Part shown: positions 25,076 to 33,381 of the stretch, piece by piece
How positions within the stretch are numbered: the stretch's first letter is position 1
How the letters are laid out: every line of letters begins with the position of its first letter
NCBI GenBank assembly: GCA_025057015.1
Contig: JANWYG010000002.1
Location: 1 to 64,000, forward strand
From: Blastocatellia bacterium
GTDB lineage: Bacteria > Acidobacteriota > Blastocatellia > Chloracidobacteriales > JADJPF01
Direction of reading: 5' to 3'
DNA: 64,000 nt
Notes under the pieces: model-generated
Database searches by the model: none
Told to the model about the DNA's origin: nothing
What the model saw: only the letters and a program-made list of their open reading frames with translations
Translations under genes and position numbers: made by a program

Positions 25076-25876
25076 TTACCCTTCTGTCTGTGCCGCTTGC
25101 GCTTCTCTATTTAGCCGCTGAAACTCTTCTATATCTGCGTCAGCTTTTTGTCGCAACTGCTCCTTTACCTTTTCATCCGACTCAAGTTTAGCCTGTTCTC
25201 TGTAGAGCAAAGCTCTATAGCTATAGCAATTTGCGTATTTCGGGTTTATTTTAATTGATTCCTCCATATACTGAAGGCCCTTCATCACAGCCTCTTTGAC
25301 TTTCTCCTCGTCACCTTTTTCCCACTCTTTGACAGCTTTATATTGAGGCGGATTGGTCTTCGGTATCAGGTATTTCTGAGTTATCTTATAGGAATCATCC
25401 CAGTAACCTACGGCCAGGGTGTAATAAGACTGGGCGCGAATCTCATCTTTCTGATTCTTAAGGTTGATGCGCTTTAGCGTCCATTCCCTATGTTTTTCTT
25501 TTTCTTCGAGGCCTTTGTAGATATCAGCTATAAAAGCATGCGCTGCATCTATATCGCTCGGATTGGTGCTATACTTTATAACATCCTCATACGCTTGGAT
25601 GGCTTTTCGACCAGTAGCTTTGTTCTGTTCGGAATCTCCACCTGGCACAAATTGTGCTCTTATAGCAGCAGCAAGATAAAGTCGTGCTTGCGGGAAATCA
25701 GGACTTGCCTCTATAGATTCTCTAAAGAGCTGTTCCGCCTTTTCATATTCTCCTCTGTTGTATGCGCGCGTGCCTTCATTTAACCTATCTTTTGCCTTTA
25801 GCTTACCGCAACCGAAGCCCCAACCAAGAGCAATAAGCAGTACAGCCAATACAACCCTGATGCGTAACTTCGGCAT
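25076..25876 (-). CDS. TPR-repeat protein, possible lipoprotein
   Basis: I choose the ATG at 25876 (GGAGG 10 nt upstream); 15 more codons upstream are open. The 266-residue product starts with a hydrophobic segment (MPKLRIRVVLAVLLIALGWG) followed by FGC, so C23 may be lipidated although the lipobox is not ideal. TPR units follow: 'EGTRAYNRGEYEKAEQLFRESIEASPDFPQARLYLAAA', a repeat near residues 100-130, and 'GLQYMEESIKINPKYANCYSYRALLYREQAK'. It is the last gene of tonB-exbB-exbD-exbD-TPR and may help the TonB complex or form part of an envelope assembly; there is no direct proof. Confidence 0.8.
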   Translation of the reverse strand: MPKLRIRVVLAVLLIALGWGFGCGKLKAKDRLNEGTRAYNRGEYEKAEQLFRESIEASPDFPQARLYLAAAIRAQFVPGGDSEQNKATGRKAIQAYEDVIKYSTNPSDIDAAHAFIADIYKGLEEKEKHREWTLKRINLKNQKDEIRAQSYYTLAVGYWDDSYKITQKYLIPKTNPPQYKAVKEWEKGDEEKVKEAVMKGLQYMEESIKINPKYANCYSYRALLYREQAKLESDEKVKEQLRQKADADIEEFQRLNREAQAAQTEG

Positions 25877-25965
25877 AGAGCGCCGTCCTCCGATCTTAAA
25901 GAAATAAAAAAGTGCATCCAAACTCTCTCGAGGAAGGGCTCAAACAACCCTGCCCTCGAGATAAA

Positions 25966-26388
25966 TTACTCCAGATAGTCTATCTGAAGCCCTATAGGCG
26001 AAGCCCCTGCGCCCTTGACTACATCAATGATATTGACGACAAATCCGTATGGGATCTCTTTGGGAGCCTTAATGAAGAGCGTCTTACGGTCATCTGGCCG
26101 TTTGCTCAGCTCATCTTTGAGTCTGGTTCCCAGATCCTCTAGGCTCATTCCCTGCGAATTGAGCTCTATCTTTCGATCCTTGCTAACCGTGACCACAAGA
26201 AGCGAGGGATCTGGTTGTACATCTTCTGGTAGCTTATCCGGAGGCTTCTCCGGTATCTTCGTCTCAAACTTATGAGGCTTCATCGGCGTAATCACCATAA
26301 ATATGATGAGTAGCACCAGCAGCACGTCTATCAACGGGGTCACATTGATATCCGGCTGAGCCCCGCCTGCTCCCACTGCCATTCCCAT
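25966..26388 (-). CDS. exbD: ExbD/TolR family biopolymer transport protein (second copy)
   Basis: A 140-residue single-pass protein. After MGMAVGAGGAQPD comes the family segment 'INVTPLIDVLLVLLIIFMVITP' with the membrane helix and its conserved Asp, which takes part in proton use by ExbB-ExbD motors. The periplasmic part ends in 'PYGFVVNIIDVVKGAGASPIGLQI', the usual ExbD fold. It lies 12 bp after the first exbD. The two copies differ clearly in their periplasmic parts, so they may form a heteromer or serve different partners. Confidence 0.93.
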   Translation of the reverse strand: MGMAVGAGGAQPDINVTPLIDVLLVLLIIFMVITPMKPHKFETKIPEKPPDKLPEDVQPDPSLLVVTVSKDRKIELNSQGMSLEDLGTRLKDELSKRPDDRKTLFIKAPKEIPYGFVVNIIDVVKGAGASPIGLQIDYLE

Positions 26389-26400
26389 AAAAGTCTCTCC

Positions 26401-26835
26401 CTACTTATCTTTCTCTTTTCTCTTTTCAGAAACAAGTCCTATTCGATCTACGCCCGATTCACGAATGGCTTCTATAGTAGTAACCACCGAGCCATAACTG
26501 ACCATGTGCCCACCTTTGATATAGACTACTCTATCTTCCAGCTTCCGGTTTTCAAGTAGGCCCTTTATCTTCTCTGCCAGTCGACTGGAATCTACCTGAT
26601 CACGTCCGACATAGTAGACATTATTTTCAGGAATGGCTACTACTATCGCTGTCTCCTTATTTATAGCTTGATCTTCCTCAGGATTATCCGCCTTCGGCAG
26701 CACCACCGTCACACCAGCCTGCAGCATCGGCGTTACTACCATGAAGATGATAAGCAATACTAGCATCACATCCACCATGGGCGTGACGTTGATGTCAGAC
26801 GTATACTTACTGCCACCTCCAACTGCCATTCCCAT
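26401..26835 (-). CDS. exbD: ExbD/TolR family biopolymer transport protein (first copy)
   Basis: A 144-residue ExbD homologue with 'DINVTPMVDVMLVLLIIFMVVTPML' as membrane helix carrying the proton-relevant Asp, then a periplasmic domain ending in 'VSYGSVVTTIEAIRESGVDRIGLVSE' and a Lys/Glu-rich tail. It lies 6 bp after exbB and 12 bp before the second exbD. With ExbB and TonB it should form the inner-membrane motor that powers TonB-dependent outer-membrane receptors, none of which is encoded in this window. Confidence 0.94.
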   Translation of the reverse strand: MGMAVGGGSKYTSDINVTPMVDVMLVLLIIFMVVTPMLQAGVTVVLPKADNPEEDQAINKETAIVVAIPENNVYYVGRDQVDSSRLAEKIKGLLENRKLEDRVVYIKGGHMVSYGSVVTTIEAIRESGVDRIGLVSEKRKEKDK

Positions 26836-26841
26836 AGCGCT

Positions 26842-27576
26842 TTACCTCATTCTTCTCTTCAGGAAATAGTCTATCAGCTCGCTCGACGAGTTCTCCATCT
26901 CCACGGTGAAAGAATCTACCTTGCTTTGGAAATAGTTGAAAGCCCAAACAGCAGGAAGCGCTACGATCAAACCGAAAGCCGTCTCTACAAGAGCTTCAGA
27001 TATACCACCAGCCACTGCAGAGATACCAGCCGATTCAGCGCTTTTCATACCCTGGAACGAGTTGATAATGCCTACGACAGTACCAAACAGACCCACGAAG
27101 GGAGCCGTAGAACCTATCGTAGCAAGACCGGAAAGCCCGCGCTTAAACTCAGCAGACTTGACAGCTATAGCCCGTTGCAGCGCGCGCTTTGAAGCTTCTA
27201 TCGTATCACCAGAAATATCTGCACTCATTTGATGAGCCCGAAATTCTTGTAGTCCTGCATTCACTACTATCGCTAAGTGGCTCTTTCTATGCGAATCGGA
27301 GATGTTTATCGCTTCTTCTATTCTGTTGTCCTTGAGTGCTTGTGCCACCCGCGGAGCAAACTCCCGCGACTGATCCCGAGCTGCTTTGTAGGTCAGAAAC
27401 CGTTCGATCATAATAGCGATCGAATACATCGACATAAACGCCAGAATGATGGCTACCGCACGAGCGGTGAAACCCATCTTCTGGATCATACCCCAGATCG
27501 TAAAGTCTTCGCCTCCCTCCTCAAAAAAGAAAGCTAACTGGTAAGCTATCAAACCTAGTTTAGTCAAGAGCATCAT
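26842..27576 (-). CDS. exbB: ExbB/TolQ/MotA family proton channel protein
   Basis: A 244-residue inner-membrane protein. Hydrophobic segments are visible near residues 35-52 (AVAIILAFMSMYSIAIMI) and in the conserved pair at the C-terminal half: 'GLSGLATIGSTAPFVGLFGTVVGIINSF' and 'ISEALVETAFGLIVALPAVWAFNYF', which form the MotA_ExbB signature. The cytoplasmic loop between them holds charged helices. It follows tonB by 22 bp with a GGAGG site and precedes exbD by 6 bp, so the order is tonB-exbB-exbD-exbD. Confidence 0.94.
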   Translation of the reverse strand: MMLLTKLGLIAYQLAFFFEEGGEDFTIWGMIQKMGFTARAVAIILAFMSMYSIAIMIERFLTYKAARDQSREFAPRVAQALKDNRIEEAINISDSHRKSHLAIVVNAGLQEFRAHQMSADISGDTIEASKRALQRAIAVKSAEFKRGLSGLATIGSTAPFVGLFGTVVGIINSFQGMKSAESAGISAVAGGISEALVETAFGLIVALPAVWAFNYFQSKVDSFTVEMENSSSELIDYFLKRRMR

Positions 27577-27598
27577 CGAGCTTTAACCTCCAAATTTT

Positions 27599-28375
27599 TT
27601 ATAGTTTGAAACGAAAAGTAAGGACTCCGGATACCTTAACAGGCACATTATTGAGTAGTGTAGGTTTGAATTTCCACTGCCTTGCCGCTGAAAGTGCTGC
27701 CTGTTGTAACAGTGGGTGCCCACTAATCACTCGCGCCGAGGTTACATCACCCTCTTCGCTTATCGTAATCTCAACTACTACATCGCCCTCTATACGAGCA
27801 GACTTTGCCAACGGAGGATATTCCGGTATGGGCTTTGATATCGCATTTCCTCGGATTACACCTTCGCTCCTTCTTACTATCGACGGTGGTGGAGGATCAG
27901 GCCTCGTATCAGGCGGAGGCGGTGGAGGCGGCGGAGCTGCAGGCCCAGTGCCACCCACAACACCACCTACGACACCACCTACGACACCACCCATCACTCC
28001 ACCTTCTACTCCACCTTCAATTCCTCCCTCTAAGTCGCTCAACCCTTGGTCGCCCTTGCCCAAGTTGGTCACAGGAGGAATCTCTTTAGGCGGTTCCTTA
28101 ACAGCAAAGTTCGTGCTCAATACAGGAGCTTTAGTTATCACCTGACGTGGTGCAGAAGTTGCAGCCGGCGGTGGAGGCGGCGGAGGCGGCGGAGGCGGCG
28201 GAGCTAGCATAGTTAAAAGCTGCATCTGCTCATCCAACTTGGCGTCATAAAACATTATACCGCCAACTATTACTCCTATCAGGGATAGTATCCATACTAC
28301 CGCAGTCGTGATAAAGTAAGCAGCCCTGCTCTGCTTCTTCTGCGTAGTAGATTCTACCAGAGCCGATTCAAACAT
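27599..28375 (-). CDS. tonB: TonB energy transducer with poly-proline and Gly-Val repeat linkers
   Basis: A 258-residue inner-membrane protein. Residues ~20-45 form the membrane anchor (ITTAVVWILSLIGVIVGGIMF). A run of 12 prolines follows near residue 60; after 'KEIPPVTNLGKGDQGLSDLEG' come Gly-Gly-x-Val units (residues ~112-142), then a second run of 8 prolines. The C-terminal ~90 residues are a TonB_C domain ('GNAISKPIPEYPPLAKSARIEGDVVVEITISEEGDV', ending 'KVSGVLTFRFKL'). The start has GGAGG at 6-nt spacing. The operon with exbB and two exbD genes supports a role in energising outer-membrane import. The repeat linkers are prone to length change. Confidence 0.93.
   Translation of the reverse strand: MFESALVESTTQKKQSRAAYFITTAVVWILSLIGVIVGGIMFYDAKLDEQMQLLTMLAPPPPPPPPPPPPAATSAPRQVITKAPVLSTNFAVKEPPKEIPPVTNLGKGDQGLSDLEGGIEGGVEGGVMGGVVGGVVGGVVGGTGPAAPPPPPPPPDTRPDPPPPSIVRRSEGVIRGNAISKPIPEYPPLAKSARIEGDVVVEITISEEGDVTSARVISGHPLLQQAALSAARQWKFKPTLLNNVPVKVSGVLTFRFKL
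27950..28030. repeat. In-frame tandem repeat in tonB encoding Gly-Gly-x-Val units
   Basis: On the plus strand the unit 'CCACCTACGACA' and variants recur (for example 'caccacctacgacaccacct'), giving the GGVVGGVVGG run of TonB on the minus strand. Copies are imperfect, and the number of units is about ten GG[IV] steps. Two GC-rich proline tracts flank it at about 27910-27937 and 28170-28202. Confidence 0.7.
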
Positions 28376-28759
28376 AAATACCTCCGTCTATAACCACTGG
28401 GTCGAAGGTCTTTTACAACAGAAAGCAGCAACTCGTAACCCAACAAAGAAACCACCTTACCTATTGAAAATAGGTTACAGAATAGCCTATTTCTAGATTG
28501 CCAAGTGATATGCATGAAAGATTACAAAAACCGTAGGAAAAAGCTGCACCGTCAAGACTAATCTAACTGCCAAACCTGCAATGCCTTACTTTTGCCCTAA
28601 CAGCGCCCTCCAAGCTTTCCCTTCAAAGTTTGAGTCGATTTGTGTAGGCCAGCAACAGGCAGAGTGTACTATTGCAAGATTTATGAAGTCAAGCTTTTTT
28701 TCTACCTACCAGCAAAGAAGTTCGAACAGCCGCCTGAAAAAGCGGCCCCCCTAACAGAA
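28376..28759. other. 384-bp gap between secF and tonB
   Basis: No coding sequence, RNA gene or repeat family is recognisable here. It should contain the tonB operon promoter on the minus strand, but I find no convincing -35/-10 pair. Near 28458-28495 the motif CCTATT/AATAGG occurs three times in alternating orientation (CCTATTGAAAATAGG, then AATAGCCTATT), which could be an operator. GCCGC/GCGGC at 28730-28747 is a short hairpin after the secF stop that may act as a weak terminator. Confidence 0.5.
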
Positions 28760-30031
28760 TCAAGCTTTAGCTTTAGCCTTGGCCGGCTTAGTCGGCTGCT
28801 TATCTAAAGCCGCAGATTTAGCAACTTCCCGTGCAGCATAAAACCGCTTCCACCAAAGCATAAATGGCGTAGCTATGGCTATAGAAGAATATGTACCGAC
28901 GATTACACCTATAAATAGAGTAAGAGAAAATCCCCTAAGCACAGGGCCTCCGAAAAGTACCAAGGCTAGTACCGAAAAGAACGTCAGGCCCGAAGTAATG
29001 ATCGTACGCGATAGAGTCTGATTTATCGCATCGTTAGATATCTTTTCTATAGGATCCCGCTTGCGTAGCTTGAGCATCTCTCGAATGCGATCAAAGATAA
29101 CTATCGTGTCGTTCATCGAGTAGCCTATCAAAGTCAAAAGCGCTGCTATGACATTAAGGCTTATCTCCCACCCAAATATAGAGAAAAATGCAAGCGTCAC
29201 TATCACATCATGCGCCGTGGCAAGTACAGCCGCTACACCATAGACCCATTCAAACCGAAAAGCTATAAAAACAAGCATGCCGGCAAGCGCCGCTACAGTA
29301 ACGTATATAGCACGGTTGCGTAACTCACGACCTACCTGAGGCCCAACCACCTCAGCGTTAACTACGCTAAAATCCCCTGCATAAAAGTTCGCCTTAAAGA
29401 AGTCCCCAAGCTGCGATAGCCCACTCAAAGATGATACCTCAGAGACATCTCCTATCAACCCGCCCTTAACCTTATCACGATAGTCAACTACTGCTGTCGC
29501 TAGCTTCTCATACTCCTGCCTGGCAGATGCCTCACCTAAAGAGCTTCTATACTTAAGCGGATCTATCTCCAGCAGCTTCTCCCTTATCGTGTCCCGCCCA
29601 ACGTTGTTTACATCAAGCTTGCCTGCACGCTGCTCTGCAGTCACTTCACTGTAGTTAACCGAAAGTGCCTCTATGATAGCCCGCTTGTCAGTATCGATCC
29701 CACCAGCTACCTTCTCATCAGAAAAGGTCTGCGGCATACGTATGAGAACCTCATTCCTTGGAACTTCACCGATCTGACTTGCTACGGGCTGGATAACTAC
29801 TTTGCTCGAATCTATGCCGCGCTTAGACAACGCCGTGCGAAGACGAGAGTCATCGACAGGCTTTCTAAAACGTACGTTGACTAAAGTCCCACCAGCAAAG
29901 TCTATCCCGAGATTAAATCCCTTAAGAAAAAAGCACCCAATTCCTACTACGCAGATCGCTATAGACAGAGCAATGAAAAACTTACTCTTGCCTATAAAGT
30001 CATAGTTTGCATTCTTGAAGATCTCTATCAT
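28760..30031 (-). CDS. secF: Protein translocase subunit SecF with enlarged periplasmic region
   Basis: A 423-residue inner-membrane protein, about 100 residues longer than usual SecF (roughly 300-320). The N-terminal helix and 'GFNLGIDFAGGTLVNVRF' are standard. The extra residues (about 101-220, hydrophilic, from 'QTFSDEKVAGGIDTDKRAII' to 'FFKANFYAGDF') lie in the first periplasmic domain, before 'VVGPQVGRELRNRA'. The five C-terminal helices and the motif 'IGYSMNDTIVIFDRIREMLK' are intact. With SecD it uses proton-motive force to help Sec export. It ends in Lys/Ala. The secD stop is 21 bp upstream. Confidence 0.95.
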   Translation of the reverse strand: MIEIFKNANYDFIGKSKFFIALSIAICVVGIGCFFLKGFNLGIDFAGGTLVNVRFRKPVDDSRLRTALSKRGIDSSKVVIQPVASQIGEVPRNEVLIRMPQTFSDEKVAGGIDTDKRAIIEALSVNYSEVTAEQRAGKLDVNNVGRDTIREKLLEIDPLKYRSSLGEASARQEYEKLATAVVDYRDKVKGGLIGDVSEVSSLSGLSQLGDFFKANFYAGDFSVVNAEVVGPQVGRELRNRAIYVTVAALAGMLVFIAFRFEWVYGVAAVLATAHDVIVTLAFFSIFGWEISLNVIAALLTLIGYSMNDTIVIFDRIREMLKLRKRDPIEKISNDAINQTLSRTIITSGLTFFSVLALVLFGGPVLRGFSLTLFIGVIVGTYSSIAIATPFMLWWKRFYAAREVAKSAALDKQPTKPAKAKAKA

Positions 30032-30052
30032 AAACTTCGTAAGTCCATAAAA

Positions 30053-31711
30053 TTATATGCTTAGCGTTTCGGCCTTCGCACCACCGCTACGCTTCAACCA
30101 GTAGCCAAACATAGTCTTTGAGACAAAAACCGCTGTAAAAAGATTAGCAAGCAGCCCCGCTATCAGAGTTACAGCAAATCCTCGTATCGGGCCTGTACCA
30201 AAGATAAACAGAAAGAAAGCTGACACTATCGTAGTAACGTGCGTATCGATGATGGTCAAAAAAGCTTTGTTAAAACCGGCATCCACAGCAGATATGACCA
30301 CTTTGCCTGCTTTTAGCTCCTCGCGGATCCGCTCAAAAATCAACACGTTCGAATCCACAGCCATACCTATTAATAATATAATTCCTGCTATGCCAGGCAG
30401 AGTCAACGTCGCCTTAAAAAGTGCAAGCGCTGCCATCAGCATCACTAGATTTAAGATAAGTGCTAAAATGGCATTGATACCAGAAAGTCTGTAATAAAAA
30501 ACCATAAATATCATAATCAGCACTAAACCTACGATCGACGCCACTATTCCCTGACGAATCGAATCCGCTCCCAACGAAGGTCCTACAGTACGTTCCTCTA
30601 AATAAACTATTTTCGCAGGTAACGCACCAGAACGAAGAACAAGAGCAAGATCTTCGGCCTCCTCCTTGGAAAAATCGCCCGTAATCTGCCCACGATCGCT
30701 TATACGGTCGCGGATAGTAGGCCAAGATTTAACCTGTCCGTTGAGAACTATAGCCAGGTATTTCCCTATATTCGTCCCCGTCCACGCCTCAAAACGCTGT
30801 GCTCCGGAAGGATTTAAAGTAAAGTGGATCTCGTACTCCTCAGAGCCGTAGCGCGAGGGAATTGCTATGGCATCACGCATGTCAAGCCCTGTGATAATCG
30901 GCGTGCGTTCTACCACTAGATAACCACCTGCTACCTCAGAAGCAGACTTGCTTGGCGCTACGGGCAAAGCCTCTCCCTTTACTCCAGCAGCAGCTCGAGC
31001 TGCCTCTAACGTCGGATAAGGCGTACCATTACCTATAACAGGCCGAAGCTCGAGCTTCGATTCAGCTTTGATAGTGTCCTTTACTCGCTCAGGATTGTCT
31101 ATTCCTGGCAGCTGAAGAAGTATCTGATAGGCTTTCTCAGCACCATGTCGCTGAATAGTCGGCTCAGCTACCCCGAAGGCATTCACTCGATTTTCTATTA
31201 TGCTCATCGCCTGATCGACGGCTTGGTTCTTGCGTCTATCGGCATCCGCCGTGTTCATTCTGAACGTTATATTGTTTGCACTGACGCTTGCAGCCCACTC
31301 AGGCCCAAGATCATTCTGTGCCTTTTGCTTGGCCTCGTCAGCCCGAGCCGCATCGCTAACTTCTATTACTATCTCACCTAAAGAAGGGGACGTGACAGAC
31401 TTTACCGATATTCCAGCCTTCGCCAAAGTGTCCTTGATACTTACAACTCCGTTATCTGTAATCTGCTTGATTACATCGTCAACCTGTACTTGCATTACTA
31501 AGTGTGAGCCACCCTTAAGATCAAGTCCTAGCCTGATACGTGAAGCGACGTTTGCTTTGATAGCCGACCACGAAGTAAAGTCCTTAAGCATCTCTCTAGC
31601 AGAACGTTTGCGCCCTTTTTCGTCTACCATCCTCGGAAAAACCATCAGCAATATGCTGATAAACGTTACTACTCCTATAAAGATTGCCTTTTGACGAAGA
31701 TTCTTCTGCAT
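30053..31711 (-). CDS. secD: Protein translocase subunit SecD
   Basis: A 552-residue inner-membrane protein. After one N-terminal helix comes 'RIRLGLDLKGGSHLVMQVQ', then the large periplasmic P1 region with 'QAMSIIENRVNAFGVAEPTIQRHG' and 'LLQLPGIDNPERVKDTI', then the second periplasmic part ('GQITGDFSKEEAEDLALVLRSGALPA'). Membrane helices follow with 'GMAVDSNVLIFERIREELK', the segment that carries the residues important for proton-driven function. The start overlaps the yajC stop by 1 bp (TAATG). Order yajC-secD-secF after tgt is common in bacteria. Confidence 0.96.
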   Translation of the reverse strand: MQKNLRQKAIFIGVVTFISILLMVFPRMVDEKGRKRSAREMLKDFTSWSAIKANVASRIRLGLDLKGGSHLVMQVQVDDVIKQITDNGVVSIKDTLAKAGISVKSVTSPSLGEIVIEVSDAARADEAKQKAQNDLGPEWAASVSANNITFRMNTADADRRKNQAVDQAMSIIENRVNAFGVAEPTIQRHGAEKAYQILLQLPGIDNPERVKDTIKAESKLELRPVIGNGTPYPTLEAARAAAGVKGEALPVAPSKSASEVAGGYLVVERTPIITGLDMRDAIAIPSRYGSEEYEIHFTLNPSGAQRFEAWTGTNIGKYLAIVLNGQVKSWPTIRDRISDRGQITGDFSKEEAEDLALVLRSGALPAKIVYLEERTVGPSLGADSIRQGIVASIVGLVLIMIFMVFYYRLSGINAILALILNLVMLMAALALFKATLTLPGIAGIILLIGMAVDSNVLIFERIREELKAGKVVISAVDAGFNKAFLTIIDTHVTTIVSAFFLFIFGTGPIRGFAVTLIAGLLANLFTAVFVSKTMFGYWLKRSGGAKAETLSI

Positions 31712-32034
31712 TACTTCTTATCACTCTCCTTGGAATTCTTCGGCTCTTGAAGTGAAGAGATAGCGTCGCGACGAATGTTTATTTTGACCGTGTCAGCTAT
31801 CCGCACCTGTACCACTTGATCGTTGATGTCCGTGATCGTACCGTATATACCGCCAGAAGTTATGATCTTGTCACCTACCTTGAGGTTTCTCAGCATTTCC
31901 TCATGCGCACGCTGCCTAGCACGCTGAGGCCGGACTATCAAGAAATGATAAAAGATGAAGATCATTATAAAAGGCGGTAGAATAGCTAAAATGCCATCCA
32001 ACCCGCTACCTTGCAAAAAAACAGCTAACTCCAT
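31711..32034 (-). CDS. yajC: Preprotein translocase subunit YajC
   Basis: A 107-residue small inner-membrane protein. The helix 'ILPPFIMIFIFYHFLIVRPQ' with the family motif RPQRAR, then 'HEEMLRNLKVGDKIITSGGIYGTI' and a charged tail are typical. It is an accessory partner of SecDF-YidC. It starts 39 bp after the tgt stop codon and is coupled to secD by TAATG, so tgt-yajC-secD-secF are probably one transcript. Confidence 0.95.
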   Translation of the reverse strand: MELAVFLQGSGLDGILAILPPFIMIFIFYHFLIVRPQRARQRAHEEMLRNLKVGDKIITSGGIYGTITDINDQVVQVRIADTVKINIRRDAISSLQEPKNSKESDKK

Positions 32035-32073
32035 ATTTACAACAACTGGTTCAACCTTCCGACCCTATGACCC

Positions 32074-33198
32074 TTAGCCGGATAGTGCAGATAAGAAGCT
32101 TCTGCGAAAATCCCTAAAGAGGCCGCAGCGGATAGAGTGCCTAATCTTTTTCATAGTATCAAGATAGAAATAGATATTGTGATACGTACAAAGAATAGAT
32201 GCAAGTATCTCTGCCGACTTATAAAGATGACGAATATAAGAACGAGAATATCGTCTGCAGACCCTACAGCCACAGCTCGGATCAAGCGGCCGAACGTCCC
32301 TGGCAAATTCAGCATTCTTTATGTTTAACTTACCAGAAGAAGTAAATACCTGCCCATTACGGGCGTTCCGCGTAGGCATCACACAATCGAACATATCTAC
32401 CCCACGAGCCACACACTCGACCAGATCCTCAGGCGTTCCGACTCCCATCAGATATCGTGGCTTATGAGCAGGTAGACACGAAGCAGTGTATTCAGCTATG
32501 TCATAGGTGTACTGCTTCGCCTCTCCAACCGACAGCCCGCCTATCGCGTAACCAGCAAAACCAATCTCGAGAAGTTGCTCGACACTCCGCAGACGAGTCT
32601 CCTGCCAGATCCCCCCTTGCACTATGCCAAACAATACAGCCCTTTTAGAAAGAGCCAGATCTTGCTCAGCAAGACGCTTAAATTCATCCGCAGATCGACG
32701 CGCCCAACGAGTGGTAAGCTCAAGAGAGTCAATTACTTGCTCCTTGCTGGCCGGATACGGTGTACACTCGTCAAAGGCCATTATGATATCTGACCCTAGA
32801 GCTACTTGAATCTGTATCGACCTTTCAGGAGTAAGCAAATGAAAAGTCCCATCTATATGGGATTTAAAAGTTACGCCCTCTTCAGTCCTTCTGCTTATCT
32901 GGGCTAGACTGTAGACCTGAAAACCACCACTATCGGTCAAAATAGGCCGCCGCCAAGACATGAATTCATGAAGTCCGCCCATCTCTCGAATCAGTTCGTG
33001 CCCCGGCCGTAAATAAAGATGATATGTGTTACCTAAGATAATCTCAGCCCCAACCTCCTCAAGCATATCCTGCGTCATGGCCTTGACCGAACCACACGTA
33101 CCTACGGGCATAAATACAGGCGTTTCTATGACCCCATGAGCAGTCTCTATCAGGCCAAGCCTAGCACCGGAATCTTCTGCAACCAGTCTAAAAAACAC
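32074..33198 (-). CDS. tgt: Queuine tRNA-ribosyltransferase (tRNA-guanine transglycosylase)
   Basis: A 374-residue enzyme that exchanges guanine-34 for preQ1 in tRNAs with GUN anticodons. Catalytic and binding segments are 'PVFMPVGTCGSVKAMTQD', 'LTDSGGFQVYSLA' and 'AFDECTPYPA'; the nucleophile Asp is expected in 'GVDMFDCVMPTRNARNG'. A zinc site is visible as C-x-C-x2-C (CGCRVCRRYSRSYIRHL) with a later His. The start is GTG, preceded by AGGGGCGG as ribosome site. Its last ~12 residues are basic and not conserved as far as I can tell. First gene of the sec cluster. Confidence 0.95.
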   Translation of the reverse strand: MFFRLVAEDSGARLGLIETAHGVIETPVFMPVGTCGSVKAMTQDMLEEVGAEIILGNTYHLYLRPGHELIREMGGLHEFMSWRRPILTDSGGFQVYSLAQISRRTEEGVTFKSHIDGTFHLLTPERSIQIQVALGSDIIMAFDECTPYPASKEQVIDSLELTTRWARRSADEFKRLAEQDLALSKRAVLFGIVQGGIWQETRLRSVEQLLEIGFAGYAIGGLSVGEAKQYTYDIAEYTASCLPAHKPRYLMGVGTPEDLVECVARGVDMFDCVMPTRNARNGQVFTSSGKLNIKNAEFARDVRPLDPSCGCRVCRRYSRSYIRHLYKSAEILASILCTYHNIYFYLDTMKKIRHSIRCGLFRDFRRSFLSALSG

Positions 33199-33284
33199 CC
33201 GCCCCTCTCAAAAATTGCCCCAAAAAGAGCAACCTCTAGCAGTGCTATCTGCAGAACTTTTTAAAGGCAAAAGAGTAAGACTTT

Positions 33285-33310
33285 GTGAAGAAAAGACTCT
33301 AAAACTTCAC
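33285..33310 (-). other. Hairpin between the AtuA-like gene and tgt
   Basis: GTGAAG (33285-33290) and CTTCAC (33305-33310) can form a 6-bp stem. A competing pair, AGAGT (33273-33277) and ACTCT (33296-33300), overlaps it, so only one of them can fold at a time. It lies downstream of the acyl-CoA operon and upstream of tgt; end signal or leader cannot be told apart. Confidence 0.3.
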
Positions 33311-33381
33311 CAAGACAAACCTATCAACTACTTTCTCGCAAATGCATTTAACTAGAGCTACTGCGTAAGTTAAGTGCAAGC

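Noticed and set aside
27606-28145. Proline-rich plus-strand frame opposite tonB
   Set aside because: It arises from the Gly/Pro codon repeats of TonB read on the other strand.
31230-31694. 154-codon plus-strand frame opposite secD
   Set aside because: SecD is clear on the minus strand, and the frame has no motif or ribosome site.
32040-33381. preQ1 riboswitch before tgt
   Set aside because: No compact H-type pseudoknot with the A-rich tail is recognisable upstream of the tgt start.
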